Positions 28,775 to 38,461 of a DNA stretch of 64,000 bases are shown one piece after another. Below the pieces are notes generated by a model that was not told where the DNA came from, did not search any database, and was given only the letters and a program-made list of their open reading frames with translations. A program made the position numbers and the translations under genes. The stretch's first letter is position 1, and each line of letters opens with the position of its first letter. The stretch covers positions 62,001-126,000 of the forward strand of contig JADJPT010000001.1 of assembly GCA_016713125.1 (NCBI GenBank). Direction: 5' to 3'. Origin of the DNA: Betaproteobacteria bacterium. GTDB taxonomy: Bacteria; Pseudomonadota; Gammaproteobacteria; Burkholderiales; SG8-39.

Positions 28775-29878
28775 ATGATTTTGGTAAAAGCCAAAAGGGA
28801 CGAACTGCTCGCGCCTTTGTCCGCGGTGAGCGGCATCATCGAGCGCCGTCATACGCTGCCGATACTCTCGAACGTACTGATCGAAAGGACCGGGGATGCA
28901 TTGTCGTTTCTCGCCACGGACATCGAGATTCAGATAACTTCTCGTGCTTCATTGAGCGATTCCGGAGAGACCCGAGCGATAACCGTCGGCGCGAGAAAAC
29001 TTGTCGATATTCTGCGCGCGTTACCGGATGGCGAGGTGACGCTCACGCTTCAGGACAAGCGCTTGCAGGTCAAGTCGGGCAAGAGTCGCTTCACCTTGCA
29101 GACCCTGCCAGCAGAGGATTTTCCGCGCCTGGCCAGGCCGAGCGGCGACATCTCACGGTTCGCGCTGTCGCAGAAGTCCTTGCGCAAGCTGCTCGCCCTG
29201 GTGCAGTACTCCATGGCCCAGCAGGACATACGCTATTACCTCAACGGTCTGCTGCTGATCGTTGAGGAAAAGCAACTCAAGCTGGTTGCGACCGACGGCC
29301 ATCGCCTGGCCTACTGCTCGATGCAGCTTGAGGCGGATCTCCCGCGCCAGGAAGTGATCGTGCCGAGAAAGACCGTTCTGGAGTTGTCCAAGCTGCTCTC
29401 GGACAGCGAGGAACCGGTCAACATAGAGATCAGCGCCACGCAGGCAGCTTTCTCGTTTGGCAACGTCGACCTGATCTCCAAACTCGTAGACGGGAAGTTT
29501 CCCGACTACACGCGGGTCATCCCAAAGGATCACCCGAATCACATGATCGTGGACCGAGAAGCGCTGCGCCAGTCGCTTTCTCGGGCGGCCATCCTGTCCA
29601 ACGAAAAGTTCAGGGGTGTGCGCTGGGTGCTGACCGAGAACAGCCTGAAGATCGTTTCCTCCAATGCCGAGCAGGAGGAAGCACAGGAGGAACTCGAAGT
29701 TAAGTATTCCGGAGCAGCTCTCGACATAGGTTTCAACGTGACCTATCTGCTCGACGTGCTGAACAATGTTGCGGGAGGAGAAATCGAAGCCAGCTTCGGC
29801 GACTCTGCCTCGAGCGCCCTGATCCATTTCCCTGCGGAAAAGGATTTCAAGTACGTCGTCATGCCCATGCGCATCTGA
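28775..29878 (+). CDS. dnaN: DNA polymerase III subunit beta (sliding clamp)
   Basis: This is the ring-shaped processivity clamp for DNA polymerase III. The 367 residues start MILVKAKRDELLAPLSAVSG and fold into three similar domains. The C-terminus YVVMPMRI forms part of the hydrophobic pocket that binds polymerase peptides. The ribosome site is AAGGA, and the gene lies between oriC and gyrB. Confidence 0.98.
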   Translation: MILVKAKRDELLAPLSAVSGIIERRHTLPILSNVLIERTGDALSFLATDIEIQITSRASLSDSGETRAITVGARKLVDILRALPDGEVTLTLQDKRLQVKSGKSRFTLQTLPAEDFPRLARPSGDISRFALSQKSLRKLLALVQYSMAQQDIRYYLNGLLLIVEEKQLKLVATDGHRLAYCSMQLEADLPRQEVIVPRKTVLELSKLLSDSEEPVNIEISATQAAFSFGNVDLISKLVDGKFPDYTRVIPKDHPNHMIVDREALRQSLSRAAILSNEKFRGVRWVLTENSLKIVSSNAEQEEAQEELEVKYSGAALDIGFNVTYLLDVLNNVAGGEIEASFGDSASSALIHFPAEKDFKYVVMPMRI

Positions 29879-29891
29879 AAGGATTCACCAA

Positions 29892-32315
29892 GTGTCTGAA
29901 GAAGCGATACAGAACGGCAAGCCCGAAGCGAGCGATTACGGCTCAGACAGCATCCGCCTGTTGAAAGGCCTGGATGCCGTGCGCAAGCGTCCGGGCATGT
30001 ACATCGGCGACACCTCGGACGGCAGCGGTCTGCACCACATGGTGTTCGAGGTCGTCGACAATGCTGTGGACGAGGCACTTGCCGGGTGGTGTGACGAAAT
30101 CGTGGTGACCATCCACACCGATAATTCCATCTCGGTGATCGACAACGGCCGAGGCATACCGACCGGCATCAAGGAAGACGACGAATTCAAGCGCTCGGCA
30201 GCAGAGATTGTGCTGACCGAACTGCATGCAGGCGGCAAGTTCGACAACAATACCTACAAGGTTTCGGGCGGTCTGCACGGTGTCGGTGTTTCAGTAGTGA
30301 ATGCGTTGTCGGAATGGCTGCGTCTGACGGTCTGGCGCGACGGCAGCACGCACCAGATGGAATTCCGCCACGGTGAGCGGGTTGCTCCTCTGGTGATCAC
30401 GGACAAGAGCGAACGGCGCGGAACCGAGGTGCATTTCCTTGCCAGTCGCGAAACCTTCGGTACGGTCGATTACCACTACGACATTCTCGCCAAGCGTCTG
30501 CGGGAACTGTCGTTCCTGAACAACGGCGTGAAAATCCTCCTGGTGGATCAGCGCACCGGCAAGGAAGAGGATTTCGCTTTCTCGGGAGGGGTGAAGGGTT
30601 TCGTCGAATACATCAATCGTGCGAAGACCGTGTTGAACGGCAGCGTCTTCAACGCCAGCGGCGAACGCGAGGGAATCACGGTCGAAGTCGCCATGCAGTG
30701 GAACGACTCCTACCAGGAGTCGGTGCTGTGCTTCACGAACAACATCCCGCAGAAGGACGGTGGTACCCACCTCACCGGACTGCGTGCGGCTATGACCCGT
30801 GTTCTCAACAAGTACATCGAAGAGAACGAACTGGCCAAGAAGGCCAAGGTGGAAACCAGCGGGGACGACATGCGCGAGGGCCTGTCTTGTGTGCTTTCGG
30901 TCAAGGTGCCGGAGCCCAAGTTCTCCTCGCAGACGAAGGAAAAACTGGTTTCCTCGGAAGTACGGCCGGTAGTGGAGGAGGTGGTGGCCGAGAAGCTCAA
31001 GGAATTCCTCGACGAACGTCCCGCCGAGGCTCGCATTATCACCGCCAAGATCATCGACGCGGCGCGTGCGCGCGAAGCGGCGCGCAAGGCGCGCGAAATG
31101 ACTCGCCGCAAAGGCGTGCTCGACGGCGTGGGCCTGCCGGGCAAGCTGGCCGATTGCCAGGAGAAGGATCCCGCTCTGTGCGAGCTGTACCTGGTTGAAG
31201 GAGATTCGGCGGGAGGCTCCGCCAAGCAGGGGCGTGATCGCAAGTTCCAGGCGATCCTGCCCCTCAAGGGAAAGATCCTCAACGTCGAAAAGGCGCGCTT
31301 CGACAAGTTGATCGCCTCGCAGGAAATCGCCACCCTGATCACGGCGCTGGGCACCGGCATCAAGGAGGACTATGACATCGCCAAGCTGCGCTACCACCGC
31401 ATCATCCTGATGACGGATGCGGACGTCGACGGCTCTCATATCCGCACCCTGCTGCTGACTTTCTTCTTTCCTCAGATGCCTGAGCTCGTCGAGCGTGGGC
31501 ACATCTACATCGCACAACCTCCTCTCTACAAGGCGAAGATCGGCAAGGAGGAGCGCTATCTCAAGGACGAGCACGAACTCAACGAGTACACGCTGCGTCA
31601 GGCGCTGGTCGACTCGGCGCTGTACACGGAGGCCGGACGCGAGCCGATTGTCGGCGACGCCCTTGCCGCGCTGGCCAAGTCGTATCTGCTCGCCGAGGCG
31701 GTGATCGAACGTGTATCACGCTGGATAGACCGCGATGTCCTGGTGGCCATGCTGCGCGGAGCGCCGGTTGATCTATCGCGACGGGAAACCGCCGAAGCTT
31801 CGGCAGCGGCGCTGCACGCACTGATCCCGGGGAACGGCATACGCATCAACGCGCACTTCGACATCAAGACCGAACGGAACCAGATTCGCGTCGAGCGCAC
31901 CCGTCACGGCAACATGCGCGTGAGCCACATCGATCATGAATTCGCAATTTCCGGGGATTACGCGCAGATACGTCGCACGGCCGAAATGCTGCATGACCTC
32001 ATCGGTGCGGGCGCCTGGGTGCAGCGCGGGGACAAGAAGCATCCGATCAAGGAGTTTCCCGAGGCCATGAACTGGCTGCTGGGCGAGGTGCGCAAGTCCA
32101 TCGGACTACAGCGCTACAAGGGGCTGGGCGAAATGAATCCCGGGCAATTGTGGGAAACCACGATGGATCCGGGCTCGCGACGCCTGCTGCGGGTGCAGAT
32201 CGAGGATGCGGTCGCTGCCAACGAAATCTTCACCACGTTGATGGGCGACGACGTGGAGCCGCGACGGGCCTTCATCGAATCCAATGCCCTCGGAGTACGT
32301 AACCTCGACGTCTGA
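29892..32315 (+). CDS. gyrB: DNA gyrase subunit B
   Basis: This is the ATPase subunit of DNA gyrase, which introduces negative supercoils. The 807-residue protein starts with GTG at 29892 behind AAAGGA. It carries the GHKL ATPase residues (EVVDNAVDEALAG, GGLHGVGVSVVNALS) and the Toprim domain with EGDSAGGSAKQGRDRKFQAI and the metal-binding MTDADVDGSHI. The C-terminal signature QRYKGLGEMNPGQLWETTMD confirms gyrase rather than topoisomerase IV. The length equals that of E. coli GyrB within three residues. Confidence 0.98.
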   Translation: MSEEAIQNGKPEASDYGSDSIRLLKGLDAVRKRPGMYIGDTSDGSGLHHMVFEVVDNAVDEALAGWCDEIVVTIHTDNSISVIDNGRGIPTGIKEDDEFKRSAAEIVLTELHAGGKFDNNTYKVSGGLHGVGVSVVNALSEWLRLTVWRDGSTHQMEFRHGERVAPLVITDKSERRGTEVHFLASRETFGTVDYHYDILAKRLRELSFLNNGVKILLVDQRTGKEEDFAFSGGVKGFVEYINRAKTVLNGSVFNASGEREGITVEVAMQWNDSYQESVLCFTNNIPQKDGGTHLTGLRAAMTRVLNKYIEENELAKKAKVETSGDDMREGLSCVLSVKVPEPKFSSQTKEKLVSSEVRPVVEEVVAEKLKEFLDERPAEARIITAKIIDAARAREAARKAREMTRRKGVLDGVGLPGKLADCQEKDPALCELYLVEGDSAGGSAKQGRDRKFQAILPLKGKILNVEKARFDKLIASQEIATLITALGTGIKEDYDIAKLRYHRIILMTDADVDGSHIRTLLLTFFFPQMPELVERGHIYIAQPPLYKAKIGKEERYLKDEHELNEYTLRQALVDSALYTEAGREPIVGDALAALAKSYLLAEAVIERVSRWIDRDVLVAMLRGAPVDLSRRETAEASAAALHALIPGNGIRINAHFDIKTERNQIRVERTRHGNMRVSHIDHEFAISGDYAQIRRTAEMLHDLIGAGAWVQRGDKKHPIKEFPEAMNWLLGEVRKSIGLQRYKGLGEMNPGQLWETTMDPGSRRLLRVQIEDAVAANEIFTTLMGDDVEPRRAFIESNALGVRNLDV

Positions 32316-32378
32316 GGAGCTCCCTGCTGACGGCAGCGACCGTCGCAAGGGGGTGGGTGGCCCGCGCAAGCCGCGCGC

Positions 32379-34961
32379 CTAGGCGGCGCGTTTTCTGGCC
32401 TTGGCGGGCGCCTTGGTCGCTTTCTTCGTCGCGCGCGGCGTTTTCTTCTCCGCCGCGGCCTTCTTGAGGGGGGGGGCGTCGTTGGCGGCGGCCGCCTCTG
32501 CCGGCGCCGCCTTGGCGACCGCACCCTTCTTGGGTGCGCGAGGCTCGAATTCGAAGCCGATCTTGCCGCCCGGAGTCTTGGCCAGATAAGCCTTGAACGG
32601 ACGACCCTTCTTGGATATGAAGCGCGTCAGCAGATCGGTTCGGCCCGTGGCCAGCAGCTTTTCCATCTGCTCCCGCTCTATGGACTGCTGCAGGATGATC
32701 TTCCCGGAACGGAAATCGCAGGTGCGCGCTGCGCCCACCGATTTCTCGCACACGTACGCCATGCCGGCGTCGAACACGCGCGAAGCGCACTTCGGGCAGG
32801 CGCCGAGCGGCTGCTGGTTGCTGAAATCAGGCGCCTCGCCTTCTCCGTCCGGGCGGTCCTGGCCGAAATCGAACTCCAGCTTGTGCTCGCTGGATAACTT
32901 CATCACTGCCGCGAACGGGCGTCCCATTCGACTGCGGAAGCCGGTCAGCGGGCCGATCGAGCGGTTGCGAATCAGGTCACCCACCTCTTCAGGCGCCCAT
33001 TCGCGTCCGGAGACGACCTTCCACAGATTGAAGTCGCAGGCCTGGCACTGGAACTTGCGGTAGTTCTCCTGCACGACGCCGCCGCATTTCGGGCAGGGCG
33101 CGTCGACGGTGGCGAAAGCCGTGTCCGGAATGTCGCCGTCCTTGATGCGCGCGACCATATCGCGGGTCACGGATTCGATGTGTTCCATGAACTCTTCGCG
33201 CTTGAGCTTGCCGGACTCCATGAGCTTTAGCTTGAATTCCCAGTCGCCCGTCAGTTCAGGAGACGTGATTTCCGACACGCCGAAGTGACGCAGCGCGAAA
33301 AGCAGCGAGAACGCTTTGGGCGTCGGCACCAGCTCGCGACCATTGCGATGCACGTAGCCTTCGTTGATTAGCCCCTCGATGACCGCGGCGCGCGTGGCGG
33401 GCGTGCCCAGACCCTTCTGGCCCATGGCTTCGCGCAACTCGTCGTCCTCGACCAGCTTGCCCGCACCCTCCATCGCCGACAGCAGCGTGGCTTCGCTGAA
33501 GCGCGCTGGCGGCTTGGTCTGGTTGGCGACCGACAGGATCTCGCGGGTGTGCACCTTCTCGTCCGCGCCGATGGCCGGCAGATTCTCGCTCTCTTCCTGC
33601 GTCGATTTTCCGTACACGGCGAGCCAGCCGGTATTGACCAGGATACGACCCTCGGTCTTGAAGCGGTGTTCGCCCACCTGTGTGATGCGTGTGGTCTGCA
33701 AGTACTCGGCGGCAGGGTAGAACACCGCCAGGAAGCGACGCACGACCAGGTCGTAAAGCTTCTGCTCGGGCTCGGAAAGGGTCTTGGGCGCCTGCAGGGT
33801 CGGGATGATCGCGAAGTGGTCCGAGATCTTGCTGTTATCGAAGATTCGCTTGTTGGGTTTCACCCAACCGGCCTTGAGCACCTGGCCGGCGAACGGGGCG
33901 TACACGCCTTCCTTGAGCATGCCCAGCGTCTGCTTGACGGTTGCGACGTAATCTTCTGGCAGGGCGCGCGCGTCGGTACGCGGGTAGGTGAGCACCTTGT
34001 GCTTCTCGTACAAGGCCTGAGCCAGCCCCAGCGTGGCCTTGGCGGAGAAACCGAAACGTCCATTCGCCTCGCGCTGCAGGCTGGTCAGGTCGAACAGCAG
34101 CGGAGACATCTGCGTGGAAGGCTTGGTCTCCTCGCTGACCGTGCCCTGTTTGCCCTCGCATGCAGCGCGGATCTCTTCGGCCTGCGCCGCGTTCCACAGG
34201 CGCTCGGCCTTCTTTTCGGCGTCCTCGTCCTTTCTGTGGGAGGGATCGAACCAGCGTCCGCCGTACTCGCCCGCCTTGGCGCCGAAGCGTGCGTGCACCT
34301 CCCAGTAGTCCCGAGACTTGAACGCGCGGATCTTTTCTTCGCGTTCGACCAGGATGGTAAGCGTGGACGTCTGCACCCGGCCGACCGTGGTCAGATAGAA
34401 ACCGCCTTCCTTGGAATTGAAGGCGGTCATCGCGCGAGTGCCGTTGATGCCGACCAGCCAGTCCGCCTCGGAGCGCGACTTGGCCGCGTCCGCGAGCGGC
34501 AGCATGTCCAGATCCTCGCGCAACGATGCAAAGCCGTCGCGGATGGCGTTCGGTGTCATGGACTGCAGCCAGAGCCTCTGCACCGGCTTCTTGGTCTTCG
34601 CGTGCTGGACGATATAGCGGAAGATCAGTTCACCCTCGCGTCCCGCGTCACAGGCATTGATCAGGGCGTCGACGTCCTTCTTCTTGATCAGACGCAGCAG
34701 GACGTTGAGCCGGGGCTCGCTCTTCTCGATCGGGCGCAGTTCGAAATGCGGCGGAATGACCGGCAGGCGCGTGAACGACCACTTGCCCTTCTTGACGTCG
34801 AACTCCTCGGGAAGCGAGAGCTCGAGCAGATGGCCGACGGCCGAGCACAGCACGTACTCGTCGCTTTCGAAGTATTCGCCATGCTTGGTGAAGCCGCCCA
34901 ATGCCTTCGCAATGTCCGCGGCAACGGAGGGCTTTTCGGCGATGATGAGTTTCTTGCCCAC
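32379..34961 (-). CDS. topB: DNA topoisomerase III (type IA)
   Basis: This type IA topoisomerase decatenates or relaxes DNA through a transient 5'-phosphotyrosine. It starts GKKLIIAEKPSVAADIAKAL (Toprim), has the acidic DAGREGELIFRYI motif and the catalytic tyrosine in VLTYPRTDARALPEDY. It then carries two zinc-ribbon-like segments (CPKCGGVVQENYRKFQCQAC and CPKCASRVFD) and a lysine/alanine-rich tail. The GTG at 34961 (860 residues) matches the family start; an ATG at 35030 would add 23 unlikely residues. A run of nine C (minus strand, near 32468-32476) lies in the codons of the tail. Confidence 0.92.
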   Translation of the reverse strand: MGKKLIIAEKPSVAADIAKALGGFTKHGEYFESDEYVLCSAVGHLLELSLPEEFDVKKGKWSFTRLPVIPPHFELRPIEKSEPRLNVLLRLIKKKDVDALINACDAGREGELIFRYIVQHAKTKKPVQRLWLQSMTPNAIRDGFASLREDLDMLPLADAAKSRSEADWLVGINGTRAMTAFNSKEGGFYLTTVGRVQTSTLTILVEREEKIRAFKSRDYWEVHARFGAKAGEYGGRWFDPSHRKDEDAEKKAERLWNAAQAEEIRAACEGKQGTVSEETKPSTQMSPLLFDLTSLQREANGRFGFSAKATLGLAQALYEKHKVLTYPRTDARALPEDYVATVKQTLGMLKEGVYAPFAGQVLKAGWVKPNKRIFDNSKISDHFAIIPTLQAPKTLSEPEQKLYDLVVRRFLAVFYPAAEYLQTTRITQVGEHRFKTEGRILVNTGWLAVYGKSTQEESENLPAIGADEKVHTREILSVANQTKPPARFSEATLLSAMEGAGKLVEDDELREAMGQKGLGTPATRAAVIEGLINEGYVHRNGRELVPTPKAFSLLFALRHFGVSEITSPELTGDWEFKLKLMESGKLKREEFMEHIESVTRDMVARIKDGDIPDTAFATVDAPCPKCGGVVQENYRKFQCQACDFNLWKVVSGREWAPEEVGDLIRNRSIGPLTGFRSRMGRPFAAVMKLSSEHKLEFDFGQDRPDGEGEAPDFSNQQPLGACPKCASRVFDAGMAYVCEKSVGAARTCDFRSGKIILQQSIEREQMEKLLATGRTDLLTRFISKKGRPFKAYLAKTPGGKIGFEFEPRAPKKGAVAKAAPAEAAAANDAPPLKKAAAEKKTPRATKKATKAPAKARKRAA

Positions 34962-35084
34962 GCGAATGGAGAGCGGAGTCCCGGTCGGGAAAGGGGGCAG
35001 ATGATAAGCGTAACGGTGGGCCGATGACAACCAACAGCTTCACACTTCGACGAAAAGCGGCCGGCACGCGTCCGGAAAGCCTGT

Positions 35085-35543
35085 TCAGTTGGGCAGGCGT
35101 TCCTCGCCGTCGGAGAGCAATTCTTCGGCGATCAGCCGTCCAGCGGGCACGTCGCGATTCCACAGCACCATCAATACGATGAGCTTGAGCTGATCCACTG
35201 AAAGGGCGCGCGCTGAGGCCGCCATCGCCCTGTCGATCACCAGTTCGCGCAGTTCCGCGTCCAGCACCCCGACATTCTCCAGGTGCATCACGAAGCCACG
35301 GCACTCGGGATCGAGTTTGGCGATCTCCTTTGGCGCGAACGCACGCAGCGCGCGAGCGCTGTCGGGCAGCCGTTCGACAAAGCGCTGCGGGGCTCGAAGC
35401 ACGCCAGCAAGCCAGGAAAGCGCCTCGCTGATGTCCGAATCGTCGAAACCGGCGGCGGAAAGCTTTCTTGCGATCAAGTCGCCATCCTCGGCCAGGTCGG
35501 TGTGATGGCAGTTCTCGTAAAGGTAAGCAAGGATGTCGAACAT
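35085..35543 (-). CDS. smg: Smg family protein (DUF494)
   Basis: This is a 152-residue protein of the Smg/DUF494 family, starting MFDILAYLYENCHHTDLAED. The family regularly sits beside dprA (smf) and topoisomerase genes in beta- and gammaproteobacteria, but its biochemical function is not established. It is acidic and mostly helical, with no recognised catalytic motif. It lies 20 bases after dprA and is probably co-transcribed with it. Confidence 0.93.
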   Translation of the reverse strand: MFDILAYLYENCHHTDLAEDGDLIARKLSAAGFDDSDISEALSWLAGVLRAPQRFVERLPDSARALRAFAPKEIAKLDPECRGFVMHLENVGVLDAELRELVIDRAMAASARALSVDQLKLIVLMVLWNRDVPAGRLIAEELLSDGEERLPN

Positions 35544-35563
35544 GGCGTGTTTTTCTTCTCTTG

Positions 35564-36631
35564 TCAGGACAGTCGTTGAAAACGCCCGCCGGGCAGCGGT
35601 GCGACGCGCCCGTCGAGTTCCAGTCGAAGCAGTGCGGCGGTGATCTGGTCGGCCGGCAAGCCGGCGCGCGCGCATAGCGCGTCTATGTCGACCGGGTCGA
35701 AACCCATGTGGCCCAGCAAACCGTCCGCGGGCTCGGCGGGAAGGGTGGAGGCGTGCCGCCAACTGCCAAGTTCGGCCAGCACGTCGTTGACGTCGTCCAC
35801 CAGCTTTGCGCCCTGCTTGATCAGGGCGTGGCACCCCTTGGATAGCGGTGAGTGGATTGAGCCCGGCAGGGCGAACACTTCGCGCCCCTGGTCCGCTGCG
35901 GCTCGCGCGGTGATCAGGGAACCACTGCCCAGCGCGGCCTCCACCACCAGGCAGCCGCGCGCCAGACCGCTGATGATGCGATTGCGGCGAGGAAAATTGT
36001 GCGCGATCGCCGGAGTACCGAGTGGATACTCCGAGAGCAGCAAGCCACGATCTGCGATCTCCTCGAACAGTTCGACGTTGCGTGCCGGATAGGCGATGTC
36101 TATTCCGGTACCCAGCACCGCGATAGTGGAGCCGTCCGCCGACAGCGCGCCGCGATGCGCGGAGGTATCGACGCCCAGGGCGAGTCCGCTGATGATGGTC
36201 AAGCCGGATTGGCTGAATGCGCGCGCGAAACTCTCGGCGTTGCGCAGACCCTGGGCGGTTGCATTGCGGCTCCCGACGATGGCGAGTGCGGGTCGGGTCA
36301 GCAGTTCCAGGCGACCGCGCGCGTAGAGTAGGTTCGGCGGGTCGGGCGTTTCCAGCAGCGCGCGCGGATAGTCCGCATCCGAGAGGGTGAGGACACGATG
36401 TCCGGGTTGTGCCGCCCAGGACAGAGCGCGCTCGACTGCGGGTTGTGCCTCGCCGGAACGGATCGCCCGCGCCTTTTCGGGTCCGGCGAAACGGGCCAGG
36501 GCAGCGTGCTCCGCTGCGAGTACGTTCTGCGGGAGGCCGAATGCTGAAAGAAGCTGGCGGATGCTCGAGGACCCGAGGCCGGGCGTAAGGCAGAGGTGCA
36601 ACCACGCCGCGAGTCCCGGGTCCGCGCTCAT
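35564..36631 (-). CDS. dprA: DNA-processing protein DprA (Smf)
   Basis: DprA binds incoming single-stranded DNA during transformation and loads RecA. The 355 residues contain an N-terminal SAM-like region and the Rossmann-type core with AIVGSRNATAQG, SGLALGVDTSAHRGAL and EAALGSGSLITARAAADQGR. A C-terminal winged-helix (DML1-like) domain ends at FQRLS. The start codon overlaps the stop of the LysM gene (ATGA), so the two are coupled. Its presence does not prove natural competence. Confidence 0.95.
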   Translation of the reverse strand: MSADPGLAAWLHLCLTPGLGSSSIRQLLSAFGLPQNVLAAEHAALARFAGPEKARAIRSGEAQPAVERALSWAAQPGHRVLTLSDADYPRALLETPDPPNLLYARGRLELLTRPALAIVGSRNATAQGLRNAESFARAFSQSGLTIISGLALGVDTSAHRGALSADGSTIAVLGTGIDIAYPARNVELFEEIADRGLLLSEYPLGTPAIAHNFPRRNRIISGLARGCLVVEAALGSGSLITARAAADQGREVFALPGSIHSPLSKGCHALIKQGAKLVDDVNDVLAELGSWRHASTLPAEPADGLLGHMGFDPVDIDALCARAGLPADQITAALLRLELDGRVAPLPGGRFQRLS

Positions 36632-37770
36632 GCCGGGCAGAGGCGGACCGGCGAATCGCCGCAGCCGGGTGGCCGCGACGGCGCGTCTGAGGGGCGAAGC
36701 TTACGGGTCTGGACGACATCCCTAGTATTGACCGGTCTCGAAACGTTCATAACGAGTCCGTAGGATACGCGATCGAACACGCGGAACACAAACAACAGGC
36801 CTATGCGTTCGTCCGGCGTCCTCGGGCCCGACAAGGATTCCGTCACAGGCAGACTGCTGAGCGTGCCGCGCGGTGCGTTGATGGACACGCCGGCGCGGTA
36901 GATGGCCAGCACGTGACCGGGTTCCAGTCCCTGTGAGGCACCACGGTTGAGCACGACAACCGAGTGCCGGGCCGCCTCGCTCGCCATGCCTGCGCCGCCA
37001 TAGACCGACATGATCTGGCCGCGAATCTGCTTGCCGGGTGCACGCGGAGCGTAGGTGACCGGTTGCGGCCGGCCGGCGGCCACTAGTTTGTCGCCCTTGC
37101 TGATCTCCTGGGTGGCGGCAACGATATCCACGGTTGCCGGATCGCCGCCCGACTTCACGCGCGCCGTGCCCAGTTGAACGGCTTCATAGCCGAGCGATTG
37201 CTGGGTTTCAGGGTCGATAAGGGCCCTGCCGCGACGATAGATGTGCCAGGTGTCTTCCTTGCTGTTGCCCAGCCCGCTCACGAAAGCGATGTTGCCGGCG
37301 CCCAGCACCACTCGGTTGCCCTCGGTGCCGACCACCGTCGGCGCATTGTCCAGACCGTCGGCCTCGACCACCAACGGCTTCGACAGGTAGGGCTCGATCA
37401 GGTTGGGCGGGATGCTCGGGATTTCCTTGTCGCGAGTCTGTTCGGCGCGAATCCGCGGCGACATCTTGACGGTATCGGCGCGTGCCAGCTGACCCTTCGC
37501 CTTGTCCAGTACCAGCACGTCGCCGGGATAGATGCGGTTCGGATTCTTGATCCCGTCGCGGTTCTGCGACCAGAGATCAGTCCAGCGGTAAGGGGCGTCC
37601 AGATAGCGTTGCGCTATCGACCAAAGCGTATCGCCGGGGACCACCACGTAGCGCTCCGGCGCGTCGGGCTTGAGAGTGAGTTTGTCCTGGCCTTGCACGG
37701 ACGCCGACAGAAGCCCCGCCGAAAGGACAAAAACGAGTGTTGTGATAGACTTATACACTTGGTTTCGCAT
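36628..37770 (-). CDS. LysM domain-containing secreted protein
   Basis: This 380-residue exported protein has a signal peptide (MRNQVYKSITTLVFVLSAGL, cleavage near SVQGQ at residue 28). One LysM peptidoglycan-binding domain follows (YVVVPGDTLWSIAQRYLDAP to IYPGDVLVL, about residues 40-88). The long C-terminal region is of no named function and conserved in the betaproteobacterial LysM-dprA-smg neighbourhood. The frame extends upstream to 37878, but the ATG at 37770 gives the signal peptide. It probably sits in the periplasm bound to the cell wall. Confidence 0.9.
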   Translation of the reverse strand: MRNQVYKSITTLVFVLSAGLLSASVQGQDKLTLKPDAPERYVVVPGDTLWSIAQRYLDAPYRWTDLWSQNRDGIKNPNRIYPGDVLVLDKAKGQLARADTVKMSPRIRAEQTRDKEIPSIPPNLIEPYLSKPLVVEADGLDNAPTVVGTEGNRVVLGAGNIAFVSGLGNSKEDTWHIYRRGRALIDPETQQSLGYEAVQLGTARVKSGGDPATVDIVAATQEISKGDKLVAAGRPQPVTYAPRAPGKQIRGQIMSVYGGAGMASEAARHSVVVLNRGASQGLEPGHVLAIYRAGVSINAPRGTLSSLPVTESLSGPRTPDERIGLLFVFRVFDRVSYGLVMNVSRPVNTRDVVQTRKLRPSDAPSRPPGCGDSPVRLCPA

Positions 37771-37853
37771 CGGAGCCCTCGCGTTCCGGTCGGCTTGAAA
37801 ACCCTCAGGCCGCTCAAAAGTAGCACAAAGATGCAGTACACAGGCCGCATAAC

Positions 37854-37908
37854 TTACATGCTGCTTGAAATTCTGCATGTAAATTGCTCTTTCAGCAAGC
37901 TAAATTGC
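37854..37908. promoter_or_regulatory. Inverted and direct repeats in the divergent LysM/def promoter region
   Basis: The 146-base gap between the LysM gene and def holds a perfect 8-bp inverted repeat, TTACATGC (37854-37861) and GCATGTAA (37875-37882), with a 13-base spacer. It also holds two direct copies of TAAATTGC (37880 and 37901) exactly 21 bases apart, two helical turns. These are candidate protein-binding sites governing one or both genes. No regulator can be named. Confidence 0.4.
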
Positions 37909-37916
37909 ATTCTCAT

Positions 37917-38420
37917 ATGGCGATTCTCAACATTCTGCGCTACCCCGACGCCCGACTCCACAAGGTCGCCGCTTCGGTGACCGTGTTCGACGAAGGCCTC
38001 AGGAAGCTGGTGCGCGACATGGCTGAAACCATGTACGCGGCGCCCGGGGTCGGCCTGGCGGCCACCCAGGTCGATGTGCACAAGCGCGTCATCGTGATCG
38101 ACGTGTCCGATCGGCGCGATTCGCTGGTGACTCTGGTCAACCCGGAAATCGTCGAGCATCACGGTGAATCCGACATCGAGGAAGGTTGCCTCTCGGTGCC
38201 CGGCATCTACGATCTGGTACCGCGCGCCGAGCGTGTCAAAGTGCGCGCCTACGACGCGGACGGCAAGGCGTTTACGCTCGAAGCCCAGGGTCTGCTGGCG
38301 GTCTGCATCCAGCACGAGATGGACCATCTCGAAGGCAAGGTCTTCGTCGAGTACCTGTCGCAGCTCAAACAGACGCGCGTGCGCGCGAAGCTGGCCAAAC
38401 AACTGCGCAAGAGCGCCTGA
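37917..38420 (+). CDS. def: Peptide deformylase
   Basis: This metalloenzyme removes the formyl group from nascent proteins. The 167 residues have all three motifs: GVGLAATQVD, EEGCLSVPG with the metal-binding cysteine, and the metal-binding QHEMDHLEG. The ATG at 37917 (MAILNILRYPDARL) is the family start; the frame is open 11 codons further upstream. It is followed by fmt, as in most bacteria. Confidence 0.97.
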   Translation: MAILNILRYPDARLHKVAASVTVFDEGLRKLVRDMAETMYAAPGVGLAATQVDVHKRVIVIDVSDRRDSLVTLVNPEIVEHHGESDIEEGCLSVPGIYDLVPRAERVKVRAYDADGKAFTLEAQGLLAVCIQHEMDHLEGKVFVEYLSQLKQTRVRAKLAKQLRKSA

Positions 38421-38461
38421 GGCCGGGGCCGCAGCGCGGCGCCAGCCCTTCGTCCCGCGCC

